From Heloderma charlesbogerti (Eukaryota; Chordata; Lepidosauria; Squamata; Helodermatidae), in assembly GCA_026122225.1 (NCBI GenBank), contig JANEZZ010000305.1, forward strand, positions 420,405 to 484,404: a stretch of 64,000 bases of DNA. The letters run 5' to 3'. The stretch's first letter is position 1, and the number at the start of each line of letters is the position of its first letter. Below are positions 57,083-64,000 of this stretch, piece after piece. The position numbers and the translations under genes are program-made. The notes below the pieces were generated by a model. It had not been told where the DNA came from, ran no database searches, and saw only the letters and a program-made list of their open reading frames with translations.

Positions 57083-59977
57083 ATGATTGTAATGTTGGGG
57101 GTAACGATGGACATAGGCGCATGCACTGCAATGGAGAGAACAGCTCAGATAGCGCCCAATAATAGTCTTCAGACACATGTAGGAAGAAAGCCAGACTATG
57201 AAGCACATGGTCTTCGATGTCTATATACTAAAGCCCAGAGTATGGGAAACAAACAGAACGAACTTGAACTCTTAATACAGGAGGGAAATTATGACTTGAT
57301 GGGTATAACTGAGACTTGGTGGGATGACTCTCATGACTGGAATACAGCAGTTGAAGGATATAACTTGTTCAAAAAGAACAGGAGGAACAGAAAGGGAGGT
57401 GGGGTTGCACTGTATGTGAAAAATACATATCTCTGCACAGAAATACAGGAGGAGGAGCTTGGTAGCCCCATCGAGAGCATCTGGATCAAAATAAATGGAG
57501 CAAAGAATAAAAGGAACCTGGTGGTCGGAGTCTACTACCGGCCACCCAATCAAGGAGAAGACAAGGATGAAACTTTTGAAAAGCAAATAGCCAATGTTTT
57601 AAGGAAGCATGATGTAGTAGTAATGGGGGACTTCAATTTCCCCGATATTTGTTGGGAGACAAATTCTGCAAAACATGGCCCCTCCAGTAAATTCCTGACT
57701 TGTGTGGCGGATAACTTCCTCCTACAGAAAGTAGAGGACGGAACTAGAGGATCGGCTATCCTTGACTTGATCCTAACCAACAGAGATGACTTAGTGGATA
57801 AAGTAGCAGTTACAGGAACTCTGGGGGAAAGCGACCATGTTGTACTTGAGTTCTTGGTTCTAAGGGAAGCAAAAGCCGAGTGTAGTCAAACGTGTACCCT
57901 GGATTTTAGGAAAGCTGATTTTAATAAACTCAGAACAATGATCAGTAAGGTCCCATGGCAAGCAATGCTAGCGAGAAAAGGAGTCCAAGATGGGTGGGAA
58001 CTTTTAAAAAAGGAAATTCTCAAGGCACAATCACAAACAATTCCAACAAGAAGAAAAGGTGGAAAACAACAGAAGAAGCCAATGTGGCTTCACAAAAAGC
58101 TTAGGGATGACCTGAAAACAAAAAAGGACACATATAGGAAGTGGAAAGAAGGCCAAGTAACAAAGGAAGAGTACAGGCAGGTAGCACAGAATTGCAGGGA
58201 TGGTGTCAGGAAGGCTAAAGCGGAGAACGAGGTGAGGTTAGCGAGGGATGCTAAAAACAACAAAAAGGCTTTCTTCAGCTACGTGCATAGTAAAAGGCAG
58301 AGGAAAGAAATGGTTGTTCAGCTATTAAATAAGGATGGCAAAATGATAACAGATGACAAAGAAAAGGCAGAGGTGCTCAATTCCTACTTTGGCTCAGTCT
58401 TCTCCCAAAAGAGGGTCTATGACCCCCCTGGCAAAGGCGAAGTACAGGCTGAAGGGGCAGGATTGCAGCTTGAGATCAACAGGCATATGGTCAAGGAACA
58501 CCTCATTACTTTGAATGAGTTCAAATCTCCAGGGCCAGATGAACTGCATCCTAGAGTCATAAAGGAACTGGCAGAAGAACTCTCAGAACCGCTGTCTATT
58601 CTCTTTGAGAAATCATGGAGGACGGGGGAAGTGCCAGATGACTGGAGGAAGGCTAATGTTGTCCCTATCTTCAAAAAGGGTAAAAAGGAGGAACCTGGGA
58701 ACTACAGGCCAGTCAGTCTGACATCAATCCCTGGGAAAATTCTGGAGCAGATCATAAAGCAATCCATCTGGAAGCACCTTGACAACAATGCCGTGATTAC
58801 TCGAAGCCAACATGGATTTGTCAAAAACAAGTCCTGCCAGACAAATCTGATCTCATTTTTTGATCAAGTCACCTCCCTTGTAGACCGTGGGAATGCTGTA
58901 GACATCATATACCTCGACTTCAGCAAAGCTTTCGACAAAGTGCCCCATGATCTCCTGATGAGCAAACTAGCTCGAAGTGGGCTAGATGAAACAACGATCC
59001 AGTGGATCCACAGTTGGCTACAGAATCGGACTCAAAGAGTGCTTATCAATGGAACCTTCTCAAGCTGGGGAGAGGTAACGAGTGGGGTACCGCAGGGCTC
59101 AGTCCTGGGCCCAGTGCTCTTCAACATTTTTATTAATGACTTGGAGGAGGAGGTGCAGGGAATGCTGATCAAATTTGCAGATGACACAAAATTGGGAGGG
59201 ATAGCTAATACTTTGGAAGACAGAAACAAAATTCAAAGTGATCTGGATAGACTGGAGTACTGGGCAGAAAACAACAGAATGGCATTTAATAGGGATAAAT
59301 GCCAAGTTCTGCACCTAGGAAAAAGAAACCAAATGCACAGTTACAAGATGGGGGATACGTGGCTCAACCACACTACGAGCGAGAAGGATCTTGGAATTGT
59401 TGTCGATCACAAGCTGAATATGAGCCAACAATGTGATGTGGCTGCAAAAAAGGCAAATGCTATTTTGGGCTGCATTCATAGAAGCATCGCTTCCAAATCC
59501 CAGGAAGTACTAGTTCCCCTCTACTCAGCACTGGTTAGGCCTCATCTGGAGTACTGTGTCCAGTTCTGGACACCACACTTGAAGAAGGATGCAGACAAGC
59601 TGGAGAGGGTTCAAAGGAGGGCAACAAAGATGATCAGGGGACTGGAAACAAAGCCCTATGAAGAGAGACTGAAAGAACTGGGCATGTTTAGCCTTGAGAA
59701 GAGAAGACTGAGGGGAGATATGATAGCACTCTTCAAGTACTTGAAAGGTTGTCACAGAGAAGAAGGCCAGGATCTCTTCTTGATCACTCCAGAGTGCAGG
59801 ACACGGAATAATGGGCTCAAGTTACAAGAAGCCAGATTCCAGCTGAACATCAGGAAAAACTTCCTGAGTGTCAGAGCAATACGGCAATGGAACCAATTAC
59901 CTGGGGAGGTGGTAGGCTCTCCCACACTGGAGGCCTTCAAGACGAGGCTGGACAGCCATTTGCCAGGGATGCTCTGA
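57083..59977 (+). CDS. CR1 ORF2 protein: endonuclease-reverse transcriptase, uninterrupted
   Basis: The frame is open for 964 residues. The AP endonuclease has 'ITETWW' (75-80), 'VVGVYYRPP' (147-155), 'MGDFNFPDI' (181-189) and 'GESDHVVLEF' (248-257). The reverse transcriptase has 'KSPGPDELHP', 'KGKKEEPGNYRPVSLTSI', 'YLDFSKAFDKVPH' (about 610), 'SGVPQGSVLGP' (about 666) and the catalytic 'FADDTK' (about 698-703). The C-terminus ends 'LEAFKTRLDSHLPGML'. CR1 ORF2 is usually about 900-1000 residues, so this is close to full length. The first ~40 residues lack family motifs and the methionine at 57083 may not be the true start. All catalytic motifs I can check are present, so the protein could be active. 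Its last ~220 residues match the fragment at 7254-8002. Confidence 0.9.
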   Translation: MIVMLGVTMDIGACTAMERTAQIAPNNSLQTHVGRKPDYEAHGLRCLYTKAQSMGNKQNELELLIQEGNYDLMGITETWWDDSHDWNTAVEGYNLFKKNRRNRKGGGVALYVKNTYLCTEIQEEELGSPIESIWIKINGAKNKRNLVVGVYYRPPNQGEDKDETFEKQIANVLRKHDVVVMGDFNFPDICWETNSAKHGPSSKFLTCVADNFLLQKVEDGTRGSAILDLILTNRDDLVDKVAVTGTLGESDHVVLEFLVLREAKAECSQTCTLDFRKADFNKLRTMISKVPWQAMLARKGVQDGWELLKKEILKAQSQTIPTRRKGGKQQKKPMWLHKKLRDDLKTKKDTYRKWKEGQVTKEEYRQVAQNCRDGVRKAKAENEVRLARDAKNNKKAFFSYVHSKRQRKEMVVQLLNKDGKMITDDKEKAEVLNSYFGSVFSQKRVYDPPGKGEVQAEGAGLQLEINRHMVKEHLITLNEFKSPGPDELHPRVIKELAEELSEPLSILFEKSWRTGEVPDDWRKANVVPIFKKGKKEEPGNYRPVSLTSIPGKILEQIIKQSIWKHLDNNAVITRSQHGFVKNKSCQTNLISFFDQVTSLVDRGNAVDIIYLDFSKAFDKVPHDLLMSKLARSGLDETTIQWIHSWLQNRTQRVLINGTFSSWGEVTSGVPQGSVLGPVLFNIFINDLEEEVQGMLIKFADDTKLGGIANTLEDRNKIQSDLDRLEYWAENNRMAFNRDKCQVLHLGKRNQMHSYKMGDTWLNHTTSEKDLGIVVDHKLNMSQQCDVAAKKANAILGCIHRSIASKSQEVLVPLYSALVRPHLEYCVQFWTPHLKKDADKLERVQRRATKMIRGLETKPYEERLKELGMFSLEKRRLRGDMIALFKYLKGCHREEGQDLFLITPECRTRNNGLKLQEARFQLNIRKNFLSVRAIRQWNQLPGEVVGSPTLEAFKTRLDSHLPGML

Positions 59978-60069
59978 CTTGGATTCCTGCATTGAGCAGG
60001 GGGTTGGACTCGATGGCCTTGTAGGCCCCTTCCAACTCTACTATTCTATGATTCTATGATTCTATGATT
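57083..60069 (+). mobile_element. CR1 LINE with complete 3' end
   Basis: The 3' UTR has 'gggttggactcgatggcctt' and ends in tandem ATTCTATG units (60039-60069), the hallmark of CR1. The 5' boundary is uncertain, near 57083-57200; no ORF1 was seen, so it is 5'-truncated or starts within ORF2. Confidence 0.9.
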
Positions 60070-61420
60070 ATTCATATATGAGTGTTACAATGAAAGATCT
60101 GGCTGAATATGATCTTGGAATTTGTTGTTCCAAAAAGGCTGAAAATACAGTCAATTTTCCACAAATTCATCTGTTATCTGAAATATGATTTCAGATAAGT
60201 AGCAAGTCAATTTTGACAATATAGTAATATTTTCAATAGTAGTGCAGCAACAGTTTTTCCCAATTAACACATCTTGGCAGAAAAACTCAGTGACTTCCAA
60301 ATCAGAGTCAACCAAGTCCTTAAAATAACACAGTAGTATAATGTTAAGATTTTGAGAGATTACACATCATCACTTTTGATTAATGAAATTCAAGATAGTA
60401 AACCAGAAAGACTGTACTATAAGACAAACAGAAAATATGTGGAGAACATTTGTGAGTGTGGCCCCACCTCACCAACAAGAGTAATTGGATTGGTTATACA
60501 TTCAACCTAACTTACACAGGATTAGCTTAAAGTTCTGCTCAATGTATTATTCTTTGTTATTTCAACCTTGTGCCCAAGCACAAGCACCCTTTTAAAGAAA
60601 ACAGGAAATCTGATCATTTAAGTGTGATTATAATGGATAAAACTGAGAGTAGGTAGTGCTAATCTCAAGATGAAATAGGGTCATTACATCATGATTCCCC
60701 TAAAAAATTACAAATAAGTATTCTAGGAAAAGAAAATTTCCTCCTTCAACTTTTTCTTTTAGCCCTCTCATTTTCATATTACTTTTCTTTTAGCCTTCTT
60801 ATTTTTAGGTTACATCTCCAGTTTTGGTCACCAAGTCCTCAACTTTATCATTCAGGTCCAAGTTTCTATTCTCAACGTTGGCAATAGTAGTTTCATCCAA
60901 ATATCTATTAGATCCTCGTGATACGAACTTTGCTTCTACCACCTGTCCTCTTTATTTCATTAGTGTCATTTCAGTGAGTTCCTTATTTTCTTTAACAATC
61001 TCATCAGTTTTATATTTTGTCTGTCTAAATTTGTTCTGAAAAGCAGCCACCTTTACACCTAAATATTTCTTGGGCCACCTTCACACATTGGTTGTTTAGC
61101 AGGACTGTTCTTTAATCACTGGTTTTCACAGGAGCTTTAAACGAGGCTGCTGCTTTCCTGCTATCTCACAACTTCCCCTCCCTCTTCTCATGTTACCAGA
61201 GAACGGGGAAATACCAGCATTTTCTGTGCTTGCGACTGAAATCATCATTTCCCCCTATGTATTTCCCCTTTAGCGCTTTGTCCCACTTTGTGTGGGCATG
61301 TGCTAGGGGGTATTGCTAGGCGGTTTTGAATAACACTGTCATGACAACAAATCCGTAGGAGGGTGGGGGCAGGTCACTGACCACACTTCCAGTGATTTCT
61401 GAGAGCAGCCTTGCAGGCTG
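60070..61420. other. No recognised feature
   Basis: A/T-rich sequence between the CR1 and the retroviral remnant. I could not find an LTR or primer-binding site here. Confidence 0.4.
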
Positions 61421-62212
61421 ATGAGGCCACCCTCATCTTCCAGCAAGCCAGACAAGAGACCAAAGACCAGACTGCGCATCATGGAGCTAGATAGCCAGAC
61501 CTGCTTCCACAGCTGCCCCAGACTGAGTTGCAACTACAAGCACTCCGAAATGATCGAGAGTTTACTGAATGCAATCCATAAAGTGTTTCCAGTAACTGCA
61601 GATTGGTCCAAAATCCGGGCATGCAAGCAGAAGACAGATGAACATCTTGCAGTCTTTTGGTCCTGATTCTCAGAAATCTTCAAGCAAGCAACCCACCTAG
61701 ACATCACAGAAGACCCTAACCAACAGTTGTGCGTGACCTGCTGGATAGATGGCATGACCCTCAACATGGCCAAACATGCAAAAGGAAAAATGATCAGGTG
61801 GAAAGGACTAACTCCAGCTGCCATCCTTGCAGCAGTTACCCAGTTCTGGGAGAATGACCAGAAAGAACGAGAGAAGAAGGACCAGAAGATCCAATTAGTC
61901 GCCATGCAGTTAGTTCAGCTGCAATATCCTACTACTGCGTCTGCCATGCCATCTCCACCAGGACTTCCTTAAGCAAGACCAAGAAAGCAACTGCCTGGTT
62001 TGTGCCATTATTGTAAGAAGCCTGGACATTGGAAGAGTGATTGCTGTAAGAAACTGAAAAAGACAGCTGAAAGAGAACAACCTCAGCAAAGCATTGCTGC
62101 CTCACGTTTTGCCACCACCTCCGCCATTCCCTCTCCCCATGAATCCTCAGGCTGCTGCCTGGCCAAAAGGGCAGTACGCCCAGCAAGCACAGACTCAAGA
62201 ACGACCGTGTAG
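61421..62212 (+). pseudogene. Endogenous retrovirus gag remnant
   Basis: One frame with two in-frame stops (61664-61666 and 61970-61972) spans capsid-like sequence and a nucleocapsid zinc knuckle 'CHYCKKPGHWKSDC' (CX2CX4HX4C, near 62000-62041). Gag would form the particle core and bind genomic RNA. Because of the stops no full product is possible. A matrix region and leader were not identified. Confidence 0.75.
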
Positions 62213-62258
62213 TAATGGCTCTGGGGAAAGAAATTCTGAACCTTTTCTCTTTCTGTAA

Positions 62259-62870
62259 ATGGATCCACTCAACCTTTTTTCAGTAGATACTGGAGCTACT
62301 CCCCAGACTCTGCCCTTGCCCCTCTCTAAATCTTCCATTTCAGCTACTGGCATTTCTGGTACTCCCATTATATGTCCCATGCCTCAGCCTGTTACTGTTT
62401 CCCTGGGGCCCCTTACTGACGAGCATACATTTTTGTTGTCTCCTTCTACTCCTGTTAATTTATTGGGTCATGTTTTGTTGTATAAAATTCAGGCTACAAT
62501 TAAATGTGCTCCATATAGAGTGTGGGTAGAGTTGCCTAATGCATCTGCCCCTGCGTTCATAGCAGCTTTGACAGAGGAACCAGCAGCCCCAGAAGTGGCT
62601 GATCACCCATCATTGGCTGCTGTGCCTTCTCATTTGTGGGCAACCCATACAAATGAAGTGGGTTTGCTAAAGAATGCTCAACCTGCGCACATAAAGTATC
62701 AGAAAAACAAACCATGGCCCAGAGTTGAGCAGTATCCATTGTCACGGGATGCTGTGGAAGGGATTGCTCCTGTTATTGACTCCCTATTAGAACAAGGTGT
62801 ATTAATCTATTGTGTTTCTCCTTACCTATTGGTGCCTCACTCTGTTTCTGCTCTCCTGACTATGCATTGA
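62259..62870 (+). pseudogene. Endogenous retrovirus protease and start of reverse transcriptase
   Basis: It lies in a different frame from gag. It begins with the aspartic protease active-site motif 'VDTGAT' (near 62286) and goes on to 'QYPLSRDAVEGI', 'LLEQGVLI' and 'SPYL', the N-terminal edge of a reverse transcriptase. The frame ends at 62870. The palm with the catalytic aspartates is absent: what follows is already the RT-RNase H connection. The spelling of this segment suggests a gamma/epsilon-like (class I) element, tentatively. Confidence 0.75.
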
Positions 62871-63703
62871 ACTCAGCACCTTTCTGTCAGGAAGCAAACT
62901 ACTTATGAACAAGCTTTACTTTCTAATCCTGCCATCACTATTCTGAGCTGCAAGGTTCTTAATCCAGCTACTCTGTTACCTGTTTCTGAAACTTATGATT
63001 GTTGCCATAACTGTGAAGACATCGTTGAATTAGAAACCAAGCCTTGTATACTGACGGATCCTGCAAAAAGACTGATAATGTGCCCTTTACTGCCTATGCA
63101 GTTGTGACTGATTCTGACACTCTAGAAGCTTTCTTTCTTCCAGAAATTCGATCTGCACAAGCAGCTGAAGCAATTGCTTTGACTCGTGCCTGTGTTTTTG
63201 CTGCTGGCCAGACAGTAAATGTTTTTACAGACTCAAAATATGCCTTGAGCATGTGCCATGCAACTAAGCAAATTTAGAAAAATCATGGTTTCTTAACTTC
63301 GAGTGACAGTGGAGTAGCACATGGAACACTGATTGCAGAGTTATCGGATGCTATTCATTTGCCTCGAGGCATCATTATCATCCACTACAAAGCCCACACA
63401 GGATTGTCAGACCCTATTTCATTAGGCAACACGCGTGCAGATGCAGCATCAAAAGCCACCTTAAAAGTGCAGTGCGCCCCTCCTTTTTCTTTACAGGTAC
63501 CCCTGTTAACCCCTCTAACTGTTTCTGACATTTCCCTTTTCCAGTCACAAGCCTCACTAGAGGAGCAGAAAGCACAGAATCTTGCAGGAATCACAAAACA
63601 CCCTAATGAACTATTTTGTTTAACAGATGGCCGACCTGTATTCTTGCCTACTGGCTTGTTCATGTGTCTCATCAGCAGAGTGTGGAAGGGGGGTGGTTAC
63701 TAA
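62871..63703 (+). pseudogene. Endogenous retrovirus connection and RNase H remnant
   Basis: 'TYEQALLSNPAI' and 'LNPATLLP' mark the connection. RNase H follows from about 63044 with 'YTDGS', 'AEAIALTRA', 'TDSKYAL' and 'GNTRADAASKA', so its acidic residues are visible. An in-frame TAG lies at 63275-63277. RNase H would degrade the RNA strand during reverse transcription. Confidence 0.78.
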
Positions 63704-64000
63704 CCTTCTTAAGCATCGGTATATTCCAGGCATCCATGCAACTAAAGACGCAATAACTCGGAGGTGTGCCTCCTGTGCTGCTCACAATGTGGGCCAGTAC
63801 ACCAGTACACACCCTGGAATTGCACCCCGACTTGAAATGCCAAGAGTGGCATAGCAAATGGATTATATGGAGTTGCTCCCAGAAGAAGGGAAGAAGTACT
63901 GTTTGGTACTAGTGTGCATGCTCTCAAGGTGGGCAGAAGCCTTTCCCAGTCGAAGGGCGATTTCCAGTAGGAAAAATCCTGTTGAATGCAATTATCCCGA
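63690..64000 (+). pseudogene. Endogenous retrovirus integrase start, cut by window end
   Basis: A frame change near 63690 leads into the N-terminal zinc-binding region ('LLKHRYIPGIHATKDAI', 'CASCAAHN'). After a TAG near 63852 comes the start of the catalytic core ('QMDYMELLPEEGKKYCLV'). The element continues beyond the window; envelope and 3' LTR, if any, lie outside. Confidence 0.75.

Noticed and set aside
1..64000. CRISPR arrays, defence islands, prophage or other prokaryotic systems
   Set aside because: No regular spacer-repeat array, operon structure or prokaryotic gene was seen. All recognised content is vertebrate transposable elements plus one spliced exon.

Overview
This is nuclear DNA from a vertebrate, most likely a squamate reptile (lizard or snake). 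The BovB (RTE-clade) LINEs, the CR1 copies whose 3' ends carry the short 'attctatgattct' tail repeat, the L2-clade LINEs, the tRNA-derived SINEs and the many small hAT-type MITEs together fit a squamate best. Nothing looks prokaryotic: there are no operons, ribosome binding sites, CRISPR arrays or terminators.

One host coding segment was recognised. A 209-bp exon on the minus strand (28732-28940) encodes the C-terminal part of a PH domain of the oxysterol-binding-protein family, closest to OSBP2/ORP4, with good splice sites. Much of the window is therefore probably intron of that gene, filled with transposable elements, although neighbouring exons could not be found.

Layout. 1-6.4 kb: hAT-type MITEs, tRNA-SINEs (one split by an unknown G-poor insert), a perfect 111-bp tandem duplication and L2 debris. 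6.5-10.6 kb: an old CR1/L3-like LINE with a younger CR1 3' fragment and a reverse CR1 tail nested in it. 11.1-14.1 kb: a nearly intact BovB, minus strand, with only two in-frame TGA codons. 15-28 kb: MITEs, L2 tails, SINEs, and a 113-bp inverted repeat with 97% identical arms. 28.7 kb: the OSBP2-like exon. 30-36 kb: foldback MITEs, old CR1 pieces and an unknown element with terminal inverted repeats. 36.6-40.7 kb: two different Tc1-like transposons abutting through one shared TA; the first contains a 908-bp hAT-type element with a perfect 8-bp target duplication, which itself holds a ~470-bp nested palindrome. 41-54 kb: MITEs, an internally deleted BovB, SINEs and CR1 tails. 54.8-56.6 kb: an L2 copy with an open reverse transcriptase frame. 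57.1-60.1 kb: a CR1 with an open 964-codon endonuclease/reverse transcriptase frame. 61.4-64 kb: a decayed endogenous retrovirus lacking the reverse transcriptase catalytic core, running off the window end.

The LINE proteins mobilise their own RNA by target-primed reverse transcription. The SINEs and MITEs encode no protein and depend on enzymes supplied elsewhere. The nesting gives a relative order of insertion at several sites. All family assignments come from reading motifs by eye; no database search was possible.
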